A DNA stretch of 64,000 nucleotides from Olivibacter jilunii. GTDB lineage: Bacteria; Bacteroidota; Bacteroidia; Sphingobacteriales; Sphingobacteriaceae. Numbering within the stretch: the first letter of the stretch is position 1; the number at the start of each line of letters is the position of its first letter. Below the pieces are notes generated by a model. The model ran no database searches and was not told the origin of the DNA. It saw nothing but the letters and a program-made list of their open reading frames with translations. The DNA is taken from NCBI RefSeq assembly GCF_900607235.1, contig NZ_LR027862.1, forward strand, positions 39,628 through 103,627. Direction: 5' to 3'. This document shows, piece after piece, positions 54,068 to 62,895 of the stretch. Made by a program: the position numbers and the translations under genes.

Positions 54068-55519
54068 ATGAATCAGGAAAAGCAATTAGCTTATTTAGTG
54101 GTAGACATAGGTACGGGCAATGCACGCGTTGCAACTGTTCTGACCGACGGAAAAATCGTAGCCCTTAGGCGGGAGAACGTTCATTATGAAAAAGATGCCG
54201 ACTATCCGGACGCCATTTCGTTCGACCCGGCATGCTTATGGGGACAGATCATTCGAATGAGCCAGCAAGTGCTTCAGGAAACAGAAAATCTCGACATTAT
54301 CGCTATTACCGCAACGAGTCAACGAGAAGGGATCGTAGTCTTTGGCCCGGACGAAAGTGAATTGATAGGCATGTCTAACCACGATAATCGCGGACGCGAA
54401 TGGGAAGACATGATAAAGGACAAATCGGCCATGTATAAGGTCGTAGGGCGATACCCAACCGCTCTGTTTTCCGCTCTGAAGCTGGTAGGCTTCAGGGAAA
54501 GAAAAACGGGAGCAGGCAAAAAAATAACAGCTTTTACCAGTATCAGCGATTGGGTTAACTTTAAATTTTCGGGCATCCTTGCTTATGAGCATTCGCAAGC
54601 TTCAGAGACATTGTTATACGATGTAGAGCGCGGGAAATGGGAAGCAGCCTACGGCGACCTTTTCGGAATATCTCCAGCACTATTGCCACCGCTAAATGTA
54701 GCCGGAACAGTGCTAGGCCCTGTCCGCTCCCAACTAGCGTTGGAACTCAACATTAATCCTAAGGCTCGGGTCATTGTCGGTGGATCGGACACCCAAATGG
54801 CCATAAAAAGCGTGTCACCCAATACGGATGATGTGGTTATCGTATCAGGCACCACCACGCCGGTTGTTAAGATCGTTGACAACTACCTGGTCGATGCCTC
54901 GGAACGTACTTGGACAAGTCGGCACATCGATGACAACTATTTTGTACTGGAAGCGAATGCGGGTGTCACCGGCCTAAATTACCAGCGCCTTAAAGAAATT
55001 TTTTATCCAAATGAAGATTACGAGGTTATTGAGGAAGAACTGAACAAGGTATCACAGCCCCAGTGTATCGCGTCTTTAGGGTCGCTGATCGCAGACGAAA
55101 AATCGCCCCTAACCAAAGGAGGTTTTATTTTCAATGCACCCGTTTCCCACCAGCTCACGAGGGGCGACTTTGTCTGGGCCATATTGTGGGATATCGCCTG
55201 CAGCATTTACGAAAATTACAAAACGCTTGATCAGGTTAGCGGGCACTCGAAGGATTATGTATTAGCATGCGGCGGTGGGGTACAGAGTAAAACGTTGCGG
55301 CAGTTTCTGGCCAACTTATTTAATAAAAAGATCATCATCCGCGATACTTATAGACAATCATCCATCATCGGAGCAGCGCTGATCTGTACCGAAGCTTTAC
55401 AAACCGTGTCCTATGAAACCCATGTGCTGGACACAAGCGTTCCCCGCGAGCGCGATCGCTACTTAGCCCTTTATGAAGAATGGTCTAAAGTCCGTAAAAC
55501 ATTTAAGCAGGTAAAATGA
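54068..55519 (+). CDS. FGGY-family carbohydrate kinase (LsrK-like)
   Basis: A 483-residue FGGY kinase. The N-terminal phosphate loop reads YLVVDIGTGNARVATVL. TATSQREGIVVFGPDESELIGMSNHDNRGREWEDM resembles autoinducer-2 kinase LsrK, which has a similar SxREGIV motif. The ATP half has VIVGGSDTQMAIKSV, VIVSGTTTPVV and CGGGVQSKTLRQFLANLF. It phosphorylates a small sugar or polyol-like molecule; whether this is AI-2 is doubtful since no other lsr genes are here. Its last 4 bases overlap the second FGGY gene. Two different adjacent FGGY kinases suggest two substrates or a heteromeric enzyme. Confidence 0.88.
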   Translation: MNQEKQLAYLVVDIGTGNARVATVLTDGKIVALRRENVHYEKDADYPDAISFDPACLWGQIIRMSQQVLQETENLDIIAITATSQREGIVVFGPDESELIGMSNHDNRGREWEDMIKDKSAMYKVVGRYPTALFSALKLVGFRERKTGAGKKITAFTSISDWVNFKFSGILAYEHSQASETLLYDVERGKWEAAYGDLFGISPALLPPLNVAGTVLGPVRSQLALELNINPKARVIVGGSDTQMAIKSVSPNTDDVVIVSGTTTPVVKIVDNYLVDASERTWTSRHIDDNYFVLEANAGVTGLNYQRLKEIFYPNEDYEVIEEELNKVSQPQCIASLGSLIADEKSPLTKGGFIFNAPVSHQLTRGDFVWAILWDIACSIYENYKTLDQVSGHSKDYVLACGGGVQSKTLRQFLANLFNKKIIIRDTYRQSSIIGAALICTEALQTVSYETHVLDTSVPRERDRYLALYEEWSKVRKTFKQVK

Positions 55520-56955
55520 AGGAATATATCATTGGAATCGATGTTGGCACGCAGGGGGTTCGGGTAGCACTTGTTCAGGCAAACGGAACGGTTATACAGA
55601 CAGTATCTACTCCTTTTAAACTTACCGCCCGGTCAAGAGAAGAGCAGTCGCCGGATATGTGGTGGAAACATACGCTTGAAGCGTTGTTGGAAATCAGAAA
55701 GCAAACAGCGAATGATATTGCGCCCCGGGCGATCAAAGCCATTGCGACAACCTCTACATCCGGAACCGTTATTCCGATAGACAAAAACGGCATTCCTCTA
55801 CATGACGCACTTATGTATAGTGATACCCGTTCGGCCGAAGAGGGTCAATACTGCAAAGCGCTGGCAAAACAGTACAATCCGGACGGATTTACCGGTTTTA
55901 ATGCATCGTGTGGACTTTCCAAAATCAGGTGGTTCGACAAAAATTATCCGGAAAAGACGGAACGGATACACAAATGGATCCATGCTGCCGACTTCATTAC
56001 CGGCAAACTCTGTGGCCGGTTCGATATAACGGATTACACCAATGCATTGAAAACAGGTTTTGATGTAGACCGTTATTGCTGGCCGGATTACCTCGATCGA
56101 CTTATTACAACCACCTGGCTACAGGAGGTGGTTCCATCAGGAACGGTAATTGGCGAATTGGCCACGGACTTAGCAGGGGCACTACGATTGGACAAAACAA
56201 AGGTCGTAGTAGGTCTTACCGATGGTTGCGCTTCACAGTTAGCCTCCGGCGCCGTCAAACCAGGCGATTGGAATACGACTATTGGGACTACCATGGTGAT
56301 TAAGGGCGTAACCCGTAACAAAATCATTGATCCCAGCGGTAGCATTTATTGCCATCGGCATCCCGAAGGATATTGGATGCCGGGCGGCGCGAGCAACACC
56401 GGTGCCGATTGGGTTAGTTTGGATTTTGATAAAAAAGAGCTGCCGATATTAAACGCGCATGCCGCTCGACTCTTGCCCACCTCACATCTTGCCTGGCCAT
56501 TAAAACAAAAAGGCGAACGATTCCCTTTTACTTCACCGCATGCAATGGGTTTTGCTCCTCCAAGCATATCGAATGAAGAACGTTATACGGCCAATATGGA
56601 AGGCGTGGCTTATATCGAACGCTATGCTTATGAACAAATCGAAGGTCTGTCATCCGAGCCGGTAAGCGCTATCTTCACCGCCGGGGGGGCCAGCAATAGC
56701 GCTCCCTGGTTGCGTATCCGAAGCAGTGTACTCAAGAAGCCCATTTATAAATCCCGGGAAGCAACCGGTGTATTGGGGGCGGCAATAGCTGCTGCGTCCA
56801 AAACCATATATGGCTCTATGACAGAAGCCGTCAACCACATGACACAGATAACTGAAGAGGTATTGCCGGAAAAAGAGCTTATTTCCATATACGAAGAAAA
56901 TTATCATCAATTTATTCATCTGTTAATCGACAAACAATATATTGCGACATGTTAA
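55516..56955 (+). CDS. FGGY-family carbohydrate kinase (xylulokinase/ribulokinase-like)
   Basis: A 479-residue FGGY kinase beginning MKEYIIGIDVGTQGVRVALV. It shows TTSTSGTVIPIDKNGIPLHDALMYSDTRS, KWIHAADFITGKLCGRFDITDYTNALKTGFD, VVVGLTDGCASQLASGAV, and the C-terminal signature AGGASNSAPWLRIRSSVLKKPIYKSREATGVLGAAIAA. This is nearest in style to xylulokinases and ribulokinases, but the exact sugar is not certain. It starts within the stop of the LsrK-like gene (ATGA overlap) and overlaps the phosphatase gene by 7 bases, so the three form one translational unit. Confidence 0.88.
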   Translation: MKEYIIGIDVGTQGVRVALVQANGTVIQTVSTPFKLTARSREEQSPDMWWKHTLEALLEIRKQTANDIAPRAIKAIATTSTSGTVIPIDKNGIPLHDALMYSDTRSAEEGQYCKALAKQYNPDGFTGFNASCGLSKIRWFDKNYPEKTERIHKWIHAADFITGKLCGRFDITDYTNALKTGFDVDRYCWPDYLDRLITTTWLQEVVPSGTVIGELATDLAGALRLDKTKVVVGLTDGCASQLASGAVKPGDWNTTIGTTMVIKGVTRNKIIDPSGSIYCHRHPEGYWMPGGASNTGADWVSLDFDKKELPILNAHAARLLPTSHLAWPLKQKGERFPFTSPHAMGFAPPSISNEERYTANMEGVAYIERYAYEQIEGLSSEPVSAIFTAGGASNSAPWLRIRSSVLKKPIYKSREATGVLGAAIAAASKTIYGSMTEAVNHMTQITEEVLPEKELISIYEENYHQFIHLLIDKQYIATC

Positions 56956-57548
56956 CGGTATATCTTTTACGACATGGCGAAACAGCCTATAATGCAGACG
57001 GGAACCGCTACTGTGGCCTAACAGATATAGGCCTGACGGAAAGGGGGGTAGAACAGGCAAAACGAGTGGCATTCTTTCTGAAGGATACACCCATCGAAGC
57101 CGTCTATGCTTCGCCCTTGCAACGGGCTTTTACAACAGCCGCTCTAGCCATTGAGGGCAAGATACAAATACAGAAGGAGGAGCGTTTAAAAGAACTTGAC
57201 TTTGGTAATTGGGAAGGAAAAACCAGGGAGGAATTTGTGCGGGAAGATCCTGAACTTTGGAATGCGTGGGAAAAAGCACCCGAAACTGCCCGAGCCGGTG
57301 GTACCGGTAATACCGGTAGCGAAATTGTGGAACGCGTAGATGCTTTTTTCTTGGAAATGTTGCAGACGCATCGCGATCGCAGCATTATGGTGGTGGCTCA
57401 TAACACCGTCAACAGGTTATATCTTGCCTACAAATTGGGAATGCCTTTGCGAAATTATCGTCGGATTGTTCAGGAAAATTCTGCCATCACTCTTTTTGAA
57501 CTGGACAATCAGGGGATATTAAGCCTTCATCAATTGAATACACGTTAA
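56949..57548 (+). CDS. Histidine phosphatase (phosphoglycerate mutase-like)
   Basis: A 199-residue protein of the histidine phosphatase superfamily. It has the catalytic LLRHGET (RHGE at 8-11) with phosphate-binding NRYCGLTDIGLTERG, the second Arg in YASPLQRAFTTAALAI, the Glu/Asp region LKELDFGNWEGKTREEFV, and the second catalytic His in VVAHNTVNRLYLAYKLG. This outline fits cobalamin/alpha-ribazole-phosphatase-like and sugar-phosphatase members rather than glycolytic mutase. In this operon it probably removes phosphate from a sugar- or polyol-phosphate. It lacks a signal peptide, so it acts in the cytosol. Confidence 0.88.
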   Translation: MLTVYLLRHGETAYNADGNRYCGLTDIGLTERGVEQAKRVAFFLKDTPIEAVYASPLQRAFTTAALAIEGKIQIQKEERLKELDFGNWEGKTREEFVREDPELWNAWEKAPETARAGGTGNTGSEIVERVDAFFLEMLQTHRDRSIMVVAHNTVNRLYLAYKLGMPLRNYRRIVQENSAITLFELDNQGILSLHQLNTR

Positions 57549-57562
57549 AATTTAATTACCTT

Positions 57563-58453
57563 ATGAATAAATTATTTCTATTAAGCCTTTTTATTGTCAG
57601 CAGCTTAAGTCGCCCCGCTACCGCTCAAGAAAAGTTACATGTTATTTCCGTTAAAACGGCAAAAGAGCTACACCGCTTTTTCCAATATAGGCCCGGCAAT
57701 AAACCCATTATTTCAGGCCATCGGGGCGGTACGGAAAAAGGCTTTCCCGAGAACTCGATCGAAGCATTCGAAAATACGCTAAAATATACACAAGCATTTT
57801 ATGAAATCGATCCACGGCTTACGAAAGACAGCATCATCGTATTGATGCACGATGCGACGCTTGAACGCACGACTACCGGCACAGGAAAGGTTAGCGACTA
57901 CACCTATGAAGAACTTAAACAGTTCAAGTTAAAAGATGTTAACGGAAACGTCACACCTTACCATATCCCTACCCTTTCTGAAGCAATCGAGTGGGCAAGG
58001 GGTAAAACGGTTCTAAACCTCGACAAAAAGGATGTACCGATGGAAATGACCGCCGCCTTAATCAAAAAGCACCAAGCAGAAGCCTTTGTGATGGTAACAG
58101 TACACAATGCCGAGCAAGCGAAATTTTATTACGAACAGAATAAAAATCAAATGTTCTCTGCTTTTGTAAAAACCCCCGATGCGTTAAAGCCTTATGAGGA
58201 TGTGGGAATACCAGCCAGTCAAATGATCGCTTATATCGGACCCGATATAAAACCCGATAATCAAGTGATGTACAAGTTACTGCATGCAAAAGGCATACGC
58301 TGTATGATTTCGGCAGCGCCCACTTATGACAAGTTAAAAACGAAAGAAGAACGCGCAAAAGCCTACCGAGCCATTATTGAAGACGGCGCCGATGTGCTGG
58401 AATCCGATTTACCGATTGAAGTAGGCGAAGCGATCGGGTCGTTGAGACGTTAA
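57563..58453 (+). CDS. Exported glycerophosphodiester phosphodiesterase
   Basis: A 296-residue GDPD-family TIM-barrel enzyme with a signal peptide ending TAQ (22). Active-site marks: ISGHRGGTEKGFPENSIEAFENTL (His 53, Arg 54, Glu 63), YEIDPRLTKD (Glu 81, Asp 83, calcium ligands), VLMHDATLERTTTG (His 96), and LDKKD in the fourth strand. It cleaves glycerophosphodiesters to glycerol-3-phosphate and an alcohol in the periplasm. As the last gene of the SusCD-FGGY operon it points to a phosphodiester-linked substrate. The final codons (SLRR and stop) lie within the octamer repeat R8, so the natural C-terminus may have been altered. Confidence 0.92.
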   Translation: MNKLFLLSLFIVSSLSRPATAQEKLHVISVKTAKELHRFFQYRPGNKPIISGHRGGTEKGFPENSIEAFENTLKYTQAFYEIDPRLTKDSIIVLMHDATLERTTTGTGKVSDYTYEELKQFKLKDVNGNVTPYHIPTLSEAIEWARGKTVLNLDKKDVPMEMTAALIKKHQAEAFVMVTVHNAEQAKFYYEQNKNQMFSAFVKTPDALKPYEDVGIPASQMIAYIGPDIKPDNQVMYKLLHAKGIRCMISAAPTYDKLKTKEERAKAYRAIIEDGADVLESDLPIEVGEAIGSLRR

Positions 58454-59072
58454 GTCGTTAAATAGTTGAGTAGGGAATTAGCTAATGTGACAATTAGCCG
58501 ATGTGATAACTAGTTAAGTCGTTAAATAGTCTAGTGGTTAAGTAGTTAGTACGAATAACTATTAACCGATAACGAATAACTAATCTAGTTAAGTAGTTAA
58601 ATAGTCGAGTAGTTAAGTAGTTAGTACGAATAACTATTAACCGATAACGAATAACTAATCTAGTTAAGTCGTTAAATAGTCAGTACGAATAACTATTAAC
58701 CGATAACGAATAACTAATCTAGTTAAGTAGTTAAATAGTCGAGTAGTTAAGTAGTTAGTACGAATAACTATTAACCGATAACGAATAACTAATCTAGTTA
58801 AGTCGTTAAATAGTCGAGTAGTTAAGTAGTTAGTACGAATAACTATTAACCGATAACGAATAACTAATCTAGTTAAGTAGTTAAATAGTCGAGTAGTTAA
58901 GTAGTTAGTACGAATAACTATTAACCGATAACGAATAACCAACAACTAGTAACCAATAACCAACAACTAACCTAGCCCTTATGAGCGTCTCTGCTCACAA
59001 CTGGCAACTCGCAACGCACAACTATTAACCAATAACTAACAACTAATAACTAACAACTAATAACCAATAACT
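58439..59072. repeat. Mosaic intergenic repeat R8 with 75-bp tandem array
   Basis: It fills the whole gap between the convergent phosphodiesterase and GntR genes. It opens with octamers (GTTGAGAC, GTTAAGTC, GTTAAATA) and AATTAGCC-type units, then six head-to-tail units of 75 bp at 58511, 58586, 58661, 58720, 58795 and 58870. The third unit is 59 bp (16-bp deletion) and the sixth diverges at its end. Then come heptamers, core E (58964-59001) and more heptamers up to the GntR stop codon. Translated, the array yields spurious reading frames; I treat it as non-coding. Confidence 0.9.
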
Positions 59073-60102
59073 AAATAGACGCTCTCTTAAACAAATAGAA
59101 GGGCACTTCGACATGTTGTTTGGAGTTTTCCAATATGAGGTTGGCAGCAGTTGTGCCCATTTTTTCGAAATCAGTTGAGATGGTGGTTATGCCGTTCAGT
59201 ATAAATCGTTTAACGCGGGTTTCGTTGTAAGAAATGACACCAACCTGGCTTCCGATTTCCAATTTCATGGAAATAATACGATCCAACAAAATCACTAAAT
59301 CGTCTTCCATTAGATTGATATAAACTTCGCCTGCACTGATCGGCTCTTTCGCAATATCGCTCACAAGCAGGTGGTCAAAAGCATATTGCTGACAAAAGCG
59401 ATAAAATCCCTTTATAATCTCTCGTGGAAAGTAACTTTTATCCGGAAAAATCAATTTTAAGGTATGGTATTTAGCCAATTCCCCTTTAGCCTCTTCCAAG
59501 GCATGGTAAATGTCTTCTTCAAAGTTTTCATATACGGCAGCATAATCGCCTTCTACTCCGGGTACCTTTTTATCCAGTAACAGCAATTTCTCTTTTGGCA
59601 ATTGATTGATTACTTCGGCGGCTTTTTCACGTTCCTCCACAAAATGAGGGATGATCACATAGTGCGTATAATCCTGCTTTTGGTTCTGTAAGAGCTTTTT
59701 AAAAAGATTAAAATCGTTATTGTAAATATAAAAATCGACCGCAGCATCCGTTCCGAGCGTTTTTATAAAGGCATCATACACAATCTTCTTGTGTGCGCTC
59801 AATTTATTGAAAAGTAACATGATGCTTCTCTTTTGCCTGAAGTCGGTACGGCTCACATAATACCCTTTACCGGGCACGGAATCGATCACCCCTAATTTCT
59901 TGAGATACCGATAACCCTTTTCAGCAGTATCTCTTGAGACCTCTAAAACAAAACTTAACTCGTTAATAGAGGGCAGCATCGTATCCTTATCGATTTTACC
60001 ATTTTTAATGGCATTCAATATGGCATTCGTTAGCTGTAAATACTTTGGTGTTGCCGAAAACTCATCAATCTTTATATACTCAAAAAACGGATCACACTTC
60101 AT
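59071..60102 (-). CDS. GntR-type regulator with LacI-like sensor domain
   Basis: A 343-residue transcription factor. The N-terminal GntR winged helix spans about 15-85 (YLQLTNAILNAIKNGKIDKDTMLPSINELSFVLEVSRDTAEKGYRYLKKLGVIDSVPGKGYYV). The C-terminal part (90-340) is a periplasmic-binding/LacI-like effector domain (SIMLLFNKLSAHKKIVYDAFIKTLG, HYVIIPHF, LLLLDKKV, ISYNETRVKRFILNGITTISTDFEKMGTTAANLIL). It follows the rhamnosidase gene with a 38-base gap on the same strand and is most likely the regulator of rhamnose-containing glycan use. Such regulators in Bacteroidota often respond to rhamnose or related sugars. The stop codon touches repeat R8. Confidence 0.9.
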   Translation of the reverse strand: MKCDPFFEYIKIDEFSATPKYLQLTNAILNAIKNGKIDKDTMLPSINELSFVLEVSRDTAEKGYRYLKKLGVIDSVPGKGYYVSRTDFRQKRSIMLLFNKLSAHKKIVYDAFIKTLGTDAAVDFYIYNNDFNLFKKLLQNQKQDYTHYVIIPHFVEEREKAAEVINQLPKEKLLLLDKKVPGVEGDYAAVYENFEEDIYHALEEAKGELAKYHTLKLIFPDKSYFPREIIKGFYRFCQQYAFDHLLVSDIAKEPISAGEVYINLMEDDLVILLDRIISMKLEIGSQVGVISYNETRVKRFILNGITTISTDFEKMGTTAANLILENSKQHVEVPFYLFKRASI

Positions 60103-60140
60103 GGATATAGGTTACAAAGTCGAAAGATACAGATTTTTGA

Positions 60141-62867
60141 TTAATTGCGTACCACATCAAATGTAAAACTATACTTACCGGAACCTATTTCCACAGCGGA
60201 ATTATCCACTACAATTCCCTTTTCATCCTTCACCGAGTTTTCCACCGCATTGGGAAAAAATACTTTTGCGGTGGTATTCGGCGGAACTTCTACCGTCATT
60301 TGCATCTTCGTGCCGGTAATTTTCCAGTTCGAGACGATTTTTCCATAGATCGTCTCAAGCGAAGCGTTGGCGAAAGACAATCCACCTCCAGGTCGCGGAG
60401 CAATCACAAACGCTTTATAGCCCGGTGTCTCACTTGGCGCCTGAATACCGGCAACCTGTTGATACATCCAATCGCCTATAGCTCCATATGCATAATGATT
60501 AAACGAGTTCATGTCTTTATTTTGAAAGGAACCATCCGCCTTGATACCATCCCAGCGCTCCCAAATAGTGGTAGCACCTTTCAACACCGGATAAAGCCAG
60601 GATGGATAGGTACGCTGCATTAATAAGGTATAAGCGAGATCCTCATAGCCATATCGACTCAAGACGTGGCAAAGGTAGGGTGTCCCCAAGAAGCCGGTGG
60701 TAAGGTGGTTATCATAGCTTTTGATATTATCGGCTAAGCGTTTTGCTGCCTGTGCACGTAGATTCTCCGGCAACATATCGAATTGCAGGGCTAATACATA
60801 GGCTGTCTGTGAGCTTGAAACCAAGCGACCTGACGGTGTTACATACTCCTTCATAAAGGCTGTCTTCACTTGCTGCAGCAATTGCTGATAACGGGCAACA
60901 TCCTCCCTTTTTCCTAATACCTCGGCTGCATTGATCATCAATTGTACGGAATGTCCGAAAAAACACTGGGCAATAAGATACTTGTCGGTAATAGCAGCCC
61001 GTCCATCCCGATCATCATTAGGAATATAGAAAAGCCAATCACCAAAATGAAACCCTTTATTCCAAAGGTCATTCGTGCTATTATCTACCATAAACTGCAC
61101 CCATTTTGCCATTGAGGTGTATTGCTGCTCCAGTATCCGCTTGTCGCCGTACAGACGATAAAAATTCCACGGAATAATCGTAGCCACATCCGACCAGCCA
61201 GCCGAGCCACCCTCTTTCGTTTTCCAGTAATAGGGTACGACGTGTGGTATCGCACCGCTGGCGAACTGGTCGGCCTTTACATCCTGCAACCATTTCATAA
61301 AAAAACCAGCGACATCCATGTTATAAGCTGCCGTATTGAAAAAGGCCTGTGCATCGCCCGTCCAACCTAATCGTTCATCGCGCTGTGGACAATCCGTAGG
61401 GACATCCAAAAAATTTCCTTTTTGCCCCCAGCGGATATTGTGCTGCAGTTGATTGATCAAGCTATCCGAGGTTGCAAAGTCCCCTGTTTGACGCATATCT
61501 GAATGTAGAACAACTGCTTTTATATTATTTAAATTGATTTTTTCGTTAGCACCTTCAATCTTCACATACCGAAAGCCCTGAAAAGAAAAACGAGGGTGAT
61601 ACGTTTCCGAGCCGCTCCCCTTGAAAATGTAAGTCAATCGCTGCTTAGCCGAACGCAGATTCTCCGTATAAAAATTACCTTCTTTATCTAATACTTCAGC
61701 ATGATAGAAAACCAGGGAATCACCTGATTTTCCCTTGGCGTCAAACTGAATCCATCCCACCAGGTTTTGTCCAAAGTCAATCACCTTTTCGCCTTTTGGT
61801 GTTGTGATAATCTTAAGGGGTTGAATACTCTCCTGTGCCGTCACGGGTGGAGCGGGCGATGCGACTAGCCGTTGGTATGCAAGTGAATCGTTCACTTTAA
61901 CGGGCTTCCATGTATCATCCTTAAAAGCAACAGTTGTCCAATTAACCTGCTCCATACGGGCATCATAAGTTTCGCCGTTGTAAATGTCAGTCATTCGGAT
62001 CGGGCCATCCGTTGAGCAGCTCCACGTACCATCGCTGGAAACATTCATCTTTTCCCCATTTTCAAGCTCGATTTCCAGCTGAGCCAAAAGAGCCAGGTCG
62101 CCTCCGTAAAAATTGTTTCCACCCATCAAATTTCCTTTGAACCAGCCATTGCCCAGTAGAACGCCTATAACATTCTGTCCATTTTTGAGCTGCTTGGAAA
62201 CATCGTAGACCTGATACTGCAAACGCTTATGATAGCTGGTCCATCCAGGGGTAAAATAGGCATCCCCTACCTTTTCACCGTTCAGATAAGCCTCGTATAA
62301 GCCATGCGATGTGATATAGAGTCTTGCTTTTTTTATCCCTTGATTCAGGTCAAACACTTTCCTAAATTGAGGACTGGGATTGGAAATAGGCGCGGTTGCC
62401 TGATCAAGCTGAATCCATTTCGCGTTCCAATCGGTAGGATTGAGCAAGCCCATTTCCCAAAAACTTACCTCACTCCATGGCGAAACGTTTCCTTTGTTAT
62501 CCCAAACACGGACTTGCCAAAAGTAACGCGTTTTACTTTCCAGCGTAGCTCCGCCAAAGGGTATAAGTACCGAAGCATCACTTGCGACTTTTCCCGAATG
62601 CCACGTATTTCCCTTTTTCAATCCACCAACATCAGTGGCTACTTTCAGCTCGTAAGCCGTTTGCATCACCCCTTTTTCCGTCGCCTTTATCTTCCAGCTT
62701 AACCGTGGAACTGCGATATCAATGCCAACGGGATTTTTTTGATATTCACAAGTTAAGCCATATAAACTAAGCTTTTGTGCCTGACTTTCTCCCATAGCGA
62801 TAGCACAAAATAACAAGATCAAACAAGTACATTTCCACCAAACATGTTCATTTACTTTCCGTATCAT
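60141..62867 (-). CDS. Alpha-L-rhamnosidase, GH78
   Basis: A 908-residue exported glycosidase (signal peptide near residues 1-31, ending SQAQ). The N-terminal beta domains of GH78 appear first (LTCEYQKNPVGIDIAVPRLSWKI, then WNAKWIQL, ARLYITSHGLYEAYLNGEKVGDAYFTPGWTSYHKRLQYQ). The (alpha/alpha)6 catalytic domain shows DVPTDCPQRDERLGWTGDAQAF near residues 487-505 with the general-acid Glu candidate. TTIWERWDGI near 765-775 carries the second catalytic Glu candidate. The C-terminal beta domain ends YSFTFDVV. It removes terminal alpha-L-rhamnose from glycans or glycosides. It is followed by the GntR gene and preceded, 28 bases away, by another GH78 gene. Confidence 0.93.
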   Translation of the reverse strand: MIRKVNEHVWWKCTCLILLFCAIAMGESQAQKLSLYGLTCEYQKNPVGIDIAVPRLSWKIKATEKGVMQTAYELKVATDVGGLKKGNTWHSGKVASDASVLIPFGGATLESKTRYFWQVRVWDNKGNVSPWSEVSFWEMGLLNPTDWNAKWIQLDQATAPISNPSPQFRKVFDLNQGIKKARLYITSHGLYEAYLNGEKVGDAYFTPGWTSYHKRLQYQVYDVSKQLKNGQNVIGVLLGNGWFKGNLMGGNNFYGGDLALLAQLEIELENGEKMNVSSDGTWSCSTDGPIRMTDIYNGETYDARMEQVNWTTVAFKDDTWKPVKVNDSLAYQRLVASPAPPVTAQESIQPLKIITTPKGEKVIDFGQNLVGWIQFDAKGKSGDSLVFYHAEVLDKEGNFYTENLRSAKQRLTYIFKGSGSETYHPRFSFQGFRYVKIEGANEKINLNNIKAVVLHSDMRQTGDFATSDSLINQLQHNIRWGQKGNFLDVPTDCPQRDERLGWTGDAQAFFNTAAYNMDVAGFFMKWLQDVKADQFASGAIPHVVPYYWKTKEGGSAGWSDVATIIPWNFYRLYGDKRILEQQYTSMAKWVQFMVDNSTNDLWNKGFHFGDWLFYIPNDDRDGRAAITDKYLIAQCFFGHSVQLMINAAEVLGKREDVARYQQLLQQVKTAFMKEYVTPSGRLVSSSQTAYVLALQFDMLPENLRAQAAKRLADNIKSYDNHLTTGFLGTPYLCHVLSRYGYEDLAYTLLMQRTYPSWLYPVLKGATTIWERWDGIKADGSFQNKDMNSFNHYAYGAIGDWMYQQVAGIQAPSETPGYKAFVIAPRPGGGLSFANASLETIYGKIVSNWKITGTKMQMTVEVPPNTTAKVFFPNAVENSVKDEKGIVVDNSAVEIGSGKYSFTFDVVRN

Positions 62868-62895
62868 AATTTATTATTAAAAGGTGATCAATCCG

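Noticed and set aside
58511..58944. CRISPR array
   Set aside because: Units are head-to-tail with no unique spacers and no cas genes exist in the window.
58664..58945. A 93-residue open frame made of 25-residue repeats (minus strand)
   Set aside because: It is just the translation of the 75-bp tandem repeat; the frame is broken by the 59-bp unit and there is no leader or domain.
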